From NCBI GenBank assembly GCA_033557835.1, contig JAWQRO010000045.1, forward strand, positions 1 to 64,000: a stretch of 64,000 nucleotides of DNA, in the 5' to 3' direction. Shown piece after piece: positions 31,720-43,689 of this stretch; the first letter of the stretch is position 1, and each line of letters opens with the position of its first letter. The notes under the pieces are model-generated. The model did no database searches. It was not told where the DNA came from and saw nothing but the letters and a program-made list of their open reading frames with translations. Both the position numbers and the translations under genes were made by a program. Source of the stretch: Helochares maculicollis (Eukaryota > Arthropoda > Insecta > Coleoptera > Hydrophilidae).

Positions 31720-32018
31720 GGTTGAACATGGTGGGTCGGCAACGGGATCTTTCTAACCACAGCTATCAGCCTTCCAGCTACACAGCTATGGAGTGTGATC
31801 CATCCCCTTCGCGGCACCCCCACAGGCAGCGATTGCAAGCTCCAATCTTGGGCTTTGGTCATTCCTCACTTCCATACGCGCCTTACCCAGGACACGTGGT
31901 GCAGGATGGCAACCCTCCTAAACACAGTGCCCCAACCAACGGCCCTCCCAACTCACAGACTGACAGGGACGACAGTCCAATGGTCTGCCTTCAGCAGAGC
32001 CCCGTTGCAATACATTGA
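31720..32018 (+). CDS. mnb: minibrain/DYRK1A, final exon with conserved C-terminus
   Basis: Acceptor atattgcag; the first two bases complete a Gly codon with the base left from the exon ending at 25,555. It encodes 98 further residues to TGA at 32,016-32,018. YTAMECDPSPSRH corresponds to the AMDCETHSP region of vertebrate DYRK1A. The last residues, QTDRDDSPMVCLQQSPVAIH, match its terminal [20 protein letters not shown] in position and pattern. The middle is rich in His, Pro and Ser. With this exon the visible protein is 499 residues. A 6.2-kb intron holding two mariners precedes it. Confidence 0.92.
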
Positions 32019-35000
32019 AGATATAGGAGAATAAATAGGCGCATAGATTATGAATTTAAGCAAACAAATAATGTGATTAGAAGAAAACGGTGGAAATCGC
32101 CTCACCCAATCGTTTTTAGTTAATGAAAAATGTAAGAAAATGTGAACCGGAGAAAAGCAGGTGTTAGTGAAATGAAAAGATCGGAATAAAAATGATGGAT
32201 TGCAACAAAAAGTTATAAGTGAAACTAAATATGGGTGAAATGACAAATGGGTAAACTGCATTTGGCAGATTGGAATTGCTAATGAATGGAAGGTCCTGAC
32301 GGGAAAGTCGATAGGCAGGAGAGGTCCAAATGCGGATTGAGGCATTAGGAAGTAAGCCCAATTAAAATCACCACAATATGCCTAACGAAAACAGACCTAT
32401 ATAGCTTCAATTAGATAGATCCTAAGAAAAGGCTCCCATAACGAAAGGTCTAATTCTAAGCTTGCGAAAAGTGGCTCGCTGAAAATAGGTAAATGATATC
32501 TAGCCCAATAAAGCAGAGTCTAACGCGAACGTAACTAAAGACTCTAGGTATAATAAGCTAATGTCTAAAGCAAATAGACCCAAGTTGGCAGCAACCCGTC
32601 TCCGATCGCGAGCGGGCATTATTACAGACCAAGCAATACGCCTAATGAAGATGGGAAGAATGAAGCAGTACCTAACGAAAATGAGTAATAAAACGTAGGT
32701 GTCGTTTAAATACTAAGAAATTGGCTAAACGAAACTGCAACATTTAGAAAAACATTGTGACGAGAAGTTCGTAATAAGAAGGCAGAATTAAACCTGGGCT
32801 TAATGAAAAGGTGTTACGAAGAAACGTGAAGTGGTAAATAAAGAAGGGTATGTAGTGAAGTGACGTCTCGCACGGCGAGCAGACGATTAAGTTGTTGTTG
32901 AATTTTTAAAGAAAGGCGAACCCTGTGTTTTAAAATAATTTAATTTAACGCAAAAAAGACTGTTTCTTTGACCCGGCAACAGACTTAGGGCGTTTCCGCT
33001 CTGTTGTGACTGTGAAAATTAGCAGAATAAAAAATAAAGGCAGAAGACTTTCAGGACTGATGCTAATCATCTCATTCATGTCATCATGTTTTTAATCATC
33101 TCGAGATTTTAATAGGTCTAAGTTAATAAATAAAGTAATTTATGCTAGTATTTAATAAAAAGATGAATACAAGTACCGATAGTAAAATATGTATACATGT
33201 TTCCTATGATTTTCTTATAATGTAAGCAGGCTCTGGTGTTCTTCGTGACGAAAGAAAAATATACACACCTTGGCAACATTACATTTGTGTAACAAAAAGC
33301 TGCGAATTGAAGCAATGTAATTGTTAGAATTTTTTTATGTTAATTTTATGTCCCGCTGATACCGACACGATTTAATTTTTGCAATTGGGCATCGTGCAAT
33401 CAGGCGGTTTCCTTTCCTCCTAGGCGAAATGGATTTCTAACCTGTAAATTGATTTGTTTTGAGAGAAATTCAGTTCAATCGACTTAAATAATGAAAACAG
33501 ACTATCACTATCAAAATTTTATGTATAAACAAATATTTATGAAAATGTATACGATTAAAAATTGGGGTTGAATGGGCAACAAGCTTTGAAATCGTTTGAA
33601 CAGGGTGCTGTAAGAGGCTCAACAGGTTTAGGAAAATGTTTACGAATTGGCGTACGGTGGGTATGAGGCAACTTTTGATGGTAAGAATACATTTTGAGGC
33701 TAAATTCAAACAAAACACAAGATGTGAAACTGCAAGTTGGTTTCATTGCTTACCAAACTAGCGACGAAAACTTTCTAACCACTCAAGCAAAACACAAAAC
33801 TGTATTCTACCATTTCTCTTCACTAAGAGTACCAAAAATTATGTAAATATGTGATTTAAAATTAATCTTAAATATATACATATGTAATATATTGCTCATA
33901 GCTTGTCTGGGACATTCCAAATAGTCAAATTATTAAAGGAATTGTACAGAAATTATATATAAAAAAATATAAAAATAAAAAAAGATGTTAAGCAATTAAT
34001 CGAAGGATTACGGGGACTCGGCGGGAAATTTGAAAAGTGCTAATTGTGATACTAAGTGTTTTTCCGAATAGAAAAATTACCGTTTTTTGTTGAACGCTGC
34101 GTAGATGCCCAATTAAAGAATTAAACTGTCGAATACTGTACACGTACTTTAGATGTCTGTAAGTCAAAGTTGTAAAGGAAACCAAAACAAAAACGAAGGT
34201 GCGTGAGAAGAGTTTGGAATTTATTTGATGACGCTAAGGTTTTTTGCAGTGATTATATAAGTTATGACGAATAAAATACTTGTTACTCTATATAGCCAGG
34301 GCCTATAATCCAATCCACTACCGCAATACAGTGGTAAATGTGTTCAAAATATAGTAGCAGTTTGTACATGAAACTAGGAGCTTACGTTACAGCATTTCCG
34401 GTGAATTTTTAGCTGTGATTTTTTTTAAAACTGCATTATTTTTATACAAACAAGCGACTCTCAAAATAATGACTTTCTAACACTAGCAAAAGCTCCGATG
34501 ATTGTTTTACCATTTACATAAATACAGTGTATAAATAATCGTATACAGCGTTTACAGACTACAAACTTACACAGATATAAAAATTTATATTTGCGACAAA
34601 TATATATATATTTTATATAAGCGATTTTTAGGTGCTGTGGCGTAATTTCCGAGTTGTTTTGTAAATATTTAACTTAATCACTAGAATTGTATTTATCAAA
34701 TAAACACTTATTTATTTTATTTGCAAATTTAAAGAAAAAAAATGAAATCATGTGCAGTCATTACCACTTAGTTGATGGGGAATTCAATGCAATGATACGA
34801 AAACGTAGTAACAGTTGATAGTGTAAGTTAAGCATACGCCATCATCTATAAATTCCTACTTGCTCTTTGTTATTTAAAATAAAATTACAAGTGAATCTGA
34901 TTCGTTTTATTTCTAGGTGACACCAAATTTTGCGCCGAATTATCTCAAGAATTTTGTTGGTTCCTGCCTAGTTATCCTTGTAGATTAGATACTCTAAATA

Positions 35001-35030
35001 AAGAGGTGCGCCTAACGAAGAGTCTTCAAT
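32019..35030 (+). other. mnb: probable mnb 3' untranslated region
   Basis: Follows the mnb stop with no further exon recognised. Possible polyadenylation signals (AATAAA) occur near 33,011, 33,120, 34,700 and 34,996, and I cannot tell which is used. Two sites fit the Pumilio-binding motif TGTAAATA (33,842-33,849 and 34,660-34,667). The 9-mer cctaacgaa occurs at 32,381, 32,671 and 35,011, with near matches between. The end of the transcript is inferred, not shown. Confidence 0.45.
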
Positions 35031-35034
35031 CTGA

Positions 35035-35880
35035 AGCGGCTTCGAAGCCAAGTATGTACTAATTATCAATTATCCTTTAAAACGGAGTGGGGAATGCGGA
35101 CAGCTGTTGTGATGTTCTTTTACAGCAAAAAAGTGTGAGAAATTGATGCACAAGAGGGTTAAATTTTAATTTGTCCTGAACGATGCAATTGCAAATTTTT
35201 AAAATTAGGAAGGGTCGGTCGCCTGTATTAATACGCTGAGCAACTTTGCCTAAATAAAATTTGTCTGGACATTTTGTGTTGGCTTTTAAGTGCAGGTAAA
35301 CCAATTGAACAATTGATCTAAAATAATCTAATTATCACTCTGTTAGTACTATCGTTCAGTTTCACTCGCAGCATAAATACCAAATATACGGAATAAATTG
35401 CATTTTTACGAGACGTGAGACATCTCAATCGGGTATGCCATGTATTGGGAGTTAGTTATACAAGTCTCTGTGGGCAGATGGAAAACACTTTGGCGTGTTT
35501 ATAAACAAATCCCATTTACAAAAATACTATCTCTACTGCGGTGATGCAATAGTAAGACTTTTCCCATGTAGGTGGAGTCTCCTTGTCCAAGCAGCTCGTT
35601 TTTCTTATGAATGTAAGCGCTGCCGCTGCCATTTGTGATAAAGTTTCATATAAAAAAGGCGTTCGTTCAAATGAGGCAGGCGACGCGTTGAAAATGAACG
35701 TCTGGCTCGATTGTTGGCGTTTACTGATGAAACCCACATTATGGAAATCTAAGATTCGGTGTTAGCGAATCGTCGATGGCCAATTAGGGATCTTGTCAGC
35801 AGTATGCGATTATTGCTTGGGTCTTTGAGGGATCAGTTACGCTTCAAATGAGATGCTTCTCTTATGGTTCTGAAAACACT
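35035..35880. other. no recognisable gene
   Basis: Frames exist on both strands at 35,516-35,765 in a less AT-rich patch, but they show no family I know and oppose each other. Confidence 0.35.
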
Positions 35881-35889
35881 CAGTTGACA

Positions 35890-36220
35890 TCCCTTTATTT
35901 TGGACATTTCCGTATCATACAAAGTGCAGTAAAGGGAAAATATTGGTAACGGGAACAAATTCGACCTCGAGATTTTAACGGATCTCCACGTTTTGAGTGC
36001 CCCTGAATCCATTTTGACCATTTTTGGAATGTTGTCTACGTGTGTGTATGTAAACACGATAGCGGTCAGTCCGTTTGAGGTGGAGTGATGAAATTTGTCA
36101 TACGGCTATTATTGCAAAAACTTAGATCTGTATCAACTTTTCTGGCTTGTAGGACCACCGGAAGTACCTGTTTACCTACACAGTCTTGAAATATTTCAAG
36201 CCAAGTAGTCTTTAAAATAA
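35890..36220 (+). repeat. interspersed repeat R1, copy 2
   Basis: Homologous to 10,436-10,462 plus 13,680-13,925. It includes ccgtatcatacaaagtgcag at the position where copy 1 carries the mariner, so it represents the uninterrupted form. This copy also has about 80 bp (about 36,085-36,160) missing from copy 1. Confidence 0.75.
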
Positions 36221-36522
36221 AGCCATCGGATTGAAATGTCGTGCACGTCTTTAATATCACAAAAAACTGACGGATACAAATTTTCAACATGATCGGAGCA
36301 CCAGAAGTGCTATTTTTATAATTTTAAAAATTCCAATTTTAATAGGCCTTGGAATAAAAAAATCTTACAAAACTGCTAAACATGGTAAATGTAGCAATAG
36401 CAAATAATTCCGTGTAAATTTGAAAACCGTAAGTGGGACTTTACTGTCATAAATTTCATTCTAAAGTTGAAGCCTTCGCAAAGGGTTTTTATAAGCGTTT
36501 GATGTTACTGCCTAGTTAAGAG

Positions 36523-36526
<4 letters not shown>

Positions 36527-36577
<51 letters not shown>
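36527..36577. repeat. (TA)n microsatellite
   Basis: About 25 uninterrupted TA repeats, followed by gtatatatt. Confidence 0.97.
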
Positions 36578-36585
<8 letters not shown>

Positions 36586-36776
36586 TAAACACAAAATAGT
36601 GTACATTACATAAAGAAATATTAAAAATATTCCGATGATATATATGTACTGAAAAAAAATTGAATATTCCTTACGGATATATTAATGTGTTGAATATAGA
36701 CATTGACGTTAATGTTAATTATGAATATTAAGATTTTTGCTTTTAGTTTTGAAGCGCATATAAGTGTTTATAGATT

Positions 36777-36885
36777 TATTATTATTAATCGCAGGTACTT
36801 TTACGTAGGACATATATTTATACGATAATGTCGAGTGGAGACGCTCCAGATTTTTGAAAAAAGAACATCGTACTACTAATGATCG
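36777..36885 (+). repeat. interspersed repeat R2, copy 2
   Basis: Matches 17,075-17,185 (ttattattaatcgcag ... agacgctccagatttttga). A minus-strand frame downstream (36,907-37,167) has no counterpart near copy 1, so the shared part is only about 110 bp. Confidence 0.6.
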
Positions 36886-37421
36886 TGATATAATGATTTC
36901 CATCTCCTAAAATGTCTGTAAACACAACTGAAGACGAGATATGGGTGTACAACTAGGACACTGACCAATTAAGCAATCATCATGCCAAAACTGAACCAAT
37001 ATAAACGCCTTCCATTGGGCCAAATTGTTAAAAGTTCTACACTGCGTCGGTGGTTTGACTCTAATTAGCCACAAACTCAATTTGAATTGTTCCGCAACTA
37101 CTCTATTTTTGCATTTTATCAACTCTTCTTGAAAATTGGGGAGAACCGTTAGAACGATTCGGTACATTCAAATATTCATGAAAAGCTACGCTACGAAAGT
37201 TCAATCGGGCTTTTTCTACCTGCACTAAATATATTTTTTAAACATCTTTGTTTAGAAAAACCACATTTTCGGATCTCAATAATGTGCCCTCCCATTCGGC
37301 TTACATTTAAAGATAAATTTTTATAGCGTGGGACACTTGCACATTTACCAGCACAGATTAAAAAAAAACATGTAAACAAGTACAAGTGGCATTTAAATAT
37401 TTATTTACGATTAAAACGCTA

Positions 37422-37485
37422 TACACACACACATACATACATACATACATACATACATACATACATACATACATACACACACATA
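37422..37485. repeat. (CATA)n microsatellite with CA flanks
   Basis: About eleven CATA tetranucleotides bordered on both sides by short CA runs. Confidence 0.96.
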
Positions 37486-37489
37486 ACAT

Positions 37490-40400
37490 GAAATCTGCGA
37501 ATTAGGAAAAATAAAAAAAATATTACATCAATATATTTTTTAAAACGCATTTTTCCGTTTGCTTGGAATGCATTTATAAATTAACATATCTCGAGTAAGC
37601 ACGATAAATAAATTCTGAGTTTATTGTAATAAAACTTTACGGAATACAACCACCTAACTCCAAGAACTGAATCATGTTTTAATGATACGCAGAGTCCCAT
37701 CGTTGCCTAATTTTTTCACAGCCTACTTAATATGAACTCGTTTAAGGATAGCACTTACACTTTTCCTATTGTGTAAACATTTTTTATTTACTAATTTTTA
37801 TTGGCATTTAAAATGTGTACAAAATTACAATTTGAAAGTTCTCTAGTATATTACGGACTAGTTATTTGAAAATATTTTAAAATGTGAAGATAAACGGAGA
37901 CTTACACTAGTCCTACATGTAACAAATATTGCTACATGCCTGCGGTTTTGCTATAATAAACGCATGGTTAATTTCAACGCTCCGTTTCAAATGGTATAAG
38001 CGCTATCTTATTTACAAAGTCTCCAAGTCAAATTTTCAAATGTTCATAATACCTTCCCTTTACTACGTAAAGAAATATCCAGGTTTGAAGGGAGTGAAGT
38101 TGTTTGATAAATCCCTGTTAATATAATAGGTTTTATTTTGTTTGCTTTTCTGAAATATTTTCTTCATATCAGAAATACAAATAATTCAAACTGGTTTGAT
38201 TAAAATGTAAAATATTACGATCATATTCGGTAAAAATGGTTACACTAGGTATACTTTAAAGTGAAACAATTTGTAGGGAAAGAGAGTAAAATTAAGCATA
38301 AATTCTTAAGTAAGGCTTCAATCGCAAGATTGTTTTAATTTCGTACATGCGGGAGCGGAAATAGGACACGTAGGCGGATAATTTGAACAATGACCTATTT
38401 AAATAATACAGAAGCTACAAACGTGATATTACCGTGGTATTAGAGAAAATTACTAAATCCCCTTTAGAAATTCTCCCCTCGCCTCATCACTAGAAGAACA
38501 TGTCAACCATATAGTGTCTCCGTAATGATATTAAACGGTTGAGTAAATTTCTACAAATTCCTCCTCCAGTAGCGGACGGATTTGATTAAACGCGAGTCCA
38601 TGTTTTGCGCCTACTGTGTTGGCAGGGGTCAAACCATATGCTGTGTAATTCCACAAGCCGTAGCACCTGTTTTCTGTGTAATTGGAATTTACTTTGTCGC
38701 AATTTCCTGCTCGAGTTTTTGGAGCCGAACATTCCAGGCCCCCTTTTCCAATAAACCTCTTTGTCTGCTTCTCTCGTTAGTCTTAGCAGCTCAATCGTCC
38801 CTGAAATTATTCCTTGACTAATATGACTCCGCACACTCCTCTCGCGTCCCTAATTTGCGATAATGTCAAAATATCGAAAAAGTAATCAGAAAAATATTTT
38901 CATCAGATCCAAAAACTGTCATTTGGTTTAGTAGAAGGCGCATTCCCGCCCCTCCCAATTCTTCTTCACGCTGTTTCTGAATACACAGCAAGTTTTTTTT
39001 TATTTATGCCTCAGGATCGGCCGTCGGGTGGGTTTCTCCCCGATCTCTCTGACGTCCCTGGCGTCGTCGACGACAAGCATCAACAAGGCCCAAACTTTAA
39101 ACGACCGATAAGTACAACGTGCGTTTGCCCGGCTATCGATCGACATCGCGCCTGTCGCCCCACCCCTCTTTTGACCCACTAGGAATTCTCCCTCTCGCAA
39201 ACTGTTCTCCGAGATCTTTCTTGTGTCATCATCCTCCTGGACGCTGCCGCTCCCCTGGTTTGGTCTGACAACCTGAGGGTAATGCAGTTAACTATCCTCT
39301 TCCGAGGGCCATCATAAAAAAAAAACGCCTTTTTATTTCATTGGAGGTGCCATCATTCAAAAGATTATGTTTATTTTGTTGCTCTTTTATGCTCCCCTTT
39401 CGGTTTCGTTCTTAAGACTATCCACTTAATTATTTGTGCTAAAATAAAAGTTTTATTTTTGCGGATGGAAAGTTACTTACTGTTTCTAATTTTAATGCAT
39501 TGCTTTGCGTTGGTTTTTCCTTTTACATTTCGCCGTTAAAAATCAGGTTCCATTAGAGAGAAGAAAGAGTCCACTTTGGAAACGACTGCTTATACACACA
39601 CACACCTCCTAAAGCGTTACAAAACGTTAAATTTAGATTTAAAGTCTTGTGCATGTATAAACCGGAGATTATTTATTTTCTAAATCTGTGCTAAGTTGTT
39701 TCCTCACGACAACGCTTCGAGCATAAATATTCAAATCTTTATAAATACTTTGTTTAAAATGAGCCTAATGTGGTTTTTATAACAGTTTGTGTATAAAGAG
39801 AGCTCTCACGCTTTATTTAGGTTCCGCAATGCAGGCATTTAGCTGGTAAATAGTGTGAAGTTCTCAGCTCTCCGCTAGTTGTAGTTCATTGCTTTTATTG
39901 ACACAATTCAGCAGCGCGTATTTTTGAAAGCGCTTCTTCTATAAATTATTGGTGTATTTGTTTTTCTTAATGTTGCTTAAATACGCAGTGACTAAATAAA
40001 GAGATTATAAGTGGATTTTAATTAACATATGTAAGCTCGCTGTGAATAAAATGTCACGTGCAATTTGTTATGTGTATATGACCTTAGAATAATTAATCTT
40101 TAGATCGACTATAAGTAAATACATACTATTTGATTAAACAAATTAATTATTACTTATGTTTTTCATTAACTTAAGCATAAAAATTGTACGCGAAGCTTGT
40201 AGTTCCAAGTAAATATTATAATTTATAATATATATACATATATAATTTTATAATTATTGTACTTTATTTTTAGTTTTATATTCCTGTATACTGTAGAAAA
40301 TATAATAAAAGAGAATCATTGCAGTTATGAAAATTAGTCGCTCCTGCAGTATTGACGGGACCAAGTGTTAAGAGCTAATGTTTCTATTGAGTGTTTAATA

Positions 40401-41430
40401 CAAACATTTAAGCTGTATATAGTATCTATGAGTATTTGTTGAAAAACAAATCGATGTTCGGCCGGGAAAAAACTCATAAGCGATTAGAGATAAAAGTAAG
40501 AATAAACTAATAAGAGTTCAGTAAGATTTTATTTACTACACGAGTGTTTGGTGACTGGGTTAGTGGTTACCTTTACTGAGATATTAGTGAAAACTCAAGA
40601 ATAGTCGTAGAATATTCCAAAAAACCTAAAGCTCAGATTTGAGTTATGCTATTGTCTTTTGTAAATGTCAAATTCAAAGGAAATCAAAGATATTGACTCT
40701 TTGAATGCTTATGTATATTTCTACACCGTACAGAGCAAACATTATAAAGAGAAAACACAGCTTAGTAGTTGTGAACTGCTAAATCGGGTTTTTCCTTGAT
40801 GTAATATATATACAACAATATAAACATACTTCCAGGTTTAATAAAAAAATTCAGTTGAAATCTTCTAAAGTATTTAAGATTTCGATATTTGACTAACAAA
40901 AATTTTTTAAGCCGCAATAAATAAGATAAACAAAGCAGATAGGAACAATTTTATTTTTGGAAATTTAACCTAAAACTTAAGTTTAATTTTGAGTGAGACA
41001 TAGTTCATCTATCAGCTGTTGGTTAAATATCAGCAAAATATCAATATTACCAGAATGTCACTAAAAGCACTAGATTGCGATCAATTTTGTTTTCAATGTT
41101 TACTGCATAATATATTTAAACTTTTGAACTTCTTCTTGTACATGCAAGTAGTAGAGGAAGACATTTTCAAACAATTTTTGGAATTCCACACGAAATAACA
41201 AATATCAACAAATATTAAATGAAGAAAATAGAGACAATAGGATAAGACTCAAACGAAGCTTTATATACTAGCAGACCATAAGCAAACATGTATAATACAC
41301 CGAACCGGTGAGACATAATGATCTCTAAATACGAAAAACTAAATATAATTCTCTTTTACAAAAATGTAGACAAATCAAATAAAGGGAATATCAGAAAACA
41401 ACGAAGTGTTGGACCGCAGAAATTTAAGAA
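37490..41430. other. gene-poor AT-rich stretch with two GC-richer islands
   Basis: No recognisable exon or transposase. 38,470-38,850 and 38,940-39,270 are clearly less AT-rich, and the second contains several CG dinucleotides. Each has short frames (for example 38,586-38,834 and 39,000-39,200 on the minus strand) without known motifs. They could be regulatory or conserved non-coding DNA. The rest is AT-rich with no structure that I can support. Confidence 0.4.
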
Positions 41431-41439
41431 GATTAAAAG

Positions 41440-41760
41440 AAATATGCATGGAGGAAATGTCTAAAGGCAAAAAAACAACAAGGTAAGATCAGGAAAGAAG
41501 TTAAGAATCAAATATAAAAGCGAAAATGAAAAGCTGGAAAGATCTGTGCAATGATATATATGAGGAAAGTAAGAAACATTTTTAACAAAAGTTTTATAAT
41601 TGGAAAAAGAAGAAAGATATTAAATCAATTACAAATGAACCAAAGAAGAAAACGAATGATGAACTCAAAATAAGAGATGCTTTACTAGAATCAGAACCAA
41701 AAAACCAAAACAATCAAAATCAGATTGTTTTAAAGATATCACGAAAATAAAAAGTCTCGC
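41440..41760 (+). other. possible LINE linker remnant
   Basis: Purine-rich. One frame contains SWKDLCNDIYEESKKHF and KKTNDELKIRDALLESE, reminiscent of the Lys/Trp-rich linker between the endonuclease and RT of LINE proteins. Stops are frequent and no RT motif follows directly. Low certainty. Confidence 0.25.
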
Positions 41761-42289
41761 GCGTTGTGAGGAAGGTAAATTGGGAGATGAACAACTGCCG
41801 AAAAAACCAATAATAGTAATCAACAGTTCTTAAAATCACTAAAGAACGAAAATTGGAAAAGAGGAGAAAAATTTACTCTAATATTATAGATTTGCGAGCT
41901 AACTTCAGTACAACAAAAAAATAAACTGTATTGAATAACTTTTGAACTAAACAATGACACCTGCGGCGATTTAAAGTGATAAAATTACGCATTAAAATTT
42001 TAAAATTCATTATTAATGAAACTGTAACCAATATTTTTCTTAAACATGTCAAATTTCTTACCAATCAAGCAACATTTACAAGAAGCATTACTGTTTTTGC
42101 TTTACTCAAAAGAAAAATGCTGCTGAAAGTATTCGTGTTCTTAAAGAAACTTAGGGCTAATATGCCCCAAATCAACAGACTTGCAACAACTAGTTTAAGT
42201 TTCAAAAAGCTTTGATTCAGTGTCAAAAAACGTAAAATATAATAAACTGGAAACATGAAAATCGTTTTATGGTGTGTTATTATTTACTT

Positions 42290-42800
42290 ACTAGACACCG
42301 AAGATGGGTCTTTGCATGGAATTGAATCGAATGGATTTACTACGATAGTCCTATTCACAAAAATCATGGGTTTGTATTAGCAAACCTTCCATATCAATGG
42401 TAAAACGAAACATTCACAGCAGTAAGGTTATGTTGTATATATGGTGGTCCAAACGGTAGTGCGATAAGAAAACAGAGTTGAAAAACCGAAAACAAAACTA
42501 TTACTGTTACCAACAATAATAGAAATATTAAAACCTTGAATTGAATTAAAACATCCTTTTCCAGCCAATTAACATGTAAAAAATACGAAGGAAAAGCAGT
42601 TCTACTGTGTGTTCCTTATTCATCAGATTGGGTCTTATCACCTTACTACTTGTTACGATTAAGGAAAAACACTTTTCAAGCCTAGCAATGACCAAGAAAT
42701 CAAGAAATGTTTTAAAGGATAGATGACATCAAATGACAAACATTTTTTCCGATGAAATCCATACATTTCCAATCGACGGTTGAAAGTCAAAGGTAATAAT
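42290..42800 (+). mobile_element. ancient mariner relic
   Basis: Heavily decayed but readable across frames: EWIYYDSP (first catalytic region), SISMVKRNIHSSKVMLYIWW (about 42,390-42,450), VPYSSDWVLSPYYLLRLRKN (third catalytic region, Asp lost) and DQEIKKCFKG with TSNDKHFFR (about 42,695-42,755). The order matches mariner transposase. Ends not found. Confidence 0.6.
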
Positions 42801-42861
42801 GCAAATATTTCGTGTTAAAATAACATTAACTATTTTTTAGAAATTAGCGTGTTTTTCCTAG

Positions 42862-43672
42862 TGAAGGTCCACGGGGGATCTGCACTCTTCTCCTTGCTTT
42901 TCAACGTAGTATTGGAGAAAATCATTTGTGATATGCACGATGACGTACCATAAAATCTGCCTTATGAGGACGTCATGCTAGCGGCCAAGGATGAACTGCA
43001 GAGGTGTGTGCAGACCTGGAGCAATCGATTTAACCATATCGGGCTTCGACTGAACATTCTAAAAGCAGAGTATATCTAGACTGTTCCATCTCCAGATTCT
43101 ATCAGTGTTAACGGCGAAACTCTGACAAAGGCCAATAACTTTCGGTACCTAGGGTTCCACTTCGAGAGCGACGGTGGCCTCGACGGCAACGTACATGCAG
43201 GTATCAATGGAGCCTGGATGAAGTGGAAAAAAGTCACCTGCATACAATACGAATCCGCCTAAGGTTTAAGATATACCGTATAGTCGTCTTGCCGATGGTG
43301 CTCTATGGGTCCGAATGCTGCCCGACAACTCGACTCATCGAGCGACGCCTGCACGCTATGGAGATAGGTATGGTCCGATGAATAATGACATTGGTCAGAG
43401 AACGTTCGGCGTTGCTCCCATATATGAGAAAATGCGCGAGGAGAAGTTGCAATGGTTCCAGCATGTTACCAGAGCAGCACCGGGGATAGTAGTCAACGTC
43501 GCTCAACATCTCAACGTTGACTGCCGACGGCCGAAAGGAAATCCAAAACAATGGTTGCAAGACACCATAAACGCGAATCGAAAAACATGCAACCTACGCC
43601 CGTGAGACGCACTAGATCGCGTAAAGTGGAGGATATCGAACCAAAGACGCGACTGGAGTGAGATAAACGTCT
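42862..43672 (+). mobile_element. LINE reverse transcriptase remnant
   Basis: Pieces in shifting frames correspond to the second half of a non-LTR reverse transcriptase and its C-terminal extension: HGGSALFSLLFNVVLEKI, LPYEDVMLA (where the active site would be YADDI), WSNRFNHIGLRLNILKAEY, FRYLGFHFESDGGL, AWMKWKKVT, VLPMVLYGSECCP, EEKLQWFQHVTRA and GNPKQWLQDTI. The catalytic YxDD is destroyed. Less AT-rich than the flanks. The endonuclease part is absent. Confidence 0.75.
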
Positions 43673-43689
43673 AGGACAAGAGGAAGTAC

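Noticed and set aside
37422..37485. Regularly spaced repeats as a CRISPR array
   Set aside because: It is a plain tetranucleotide microsatellite; no spacers, and the window is eukaryotic.
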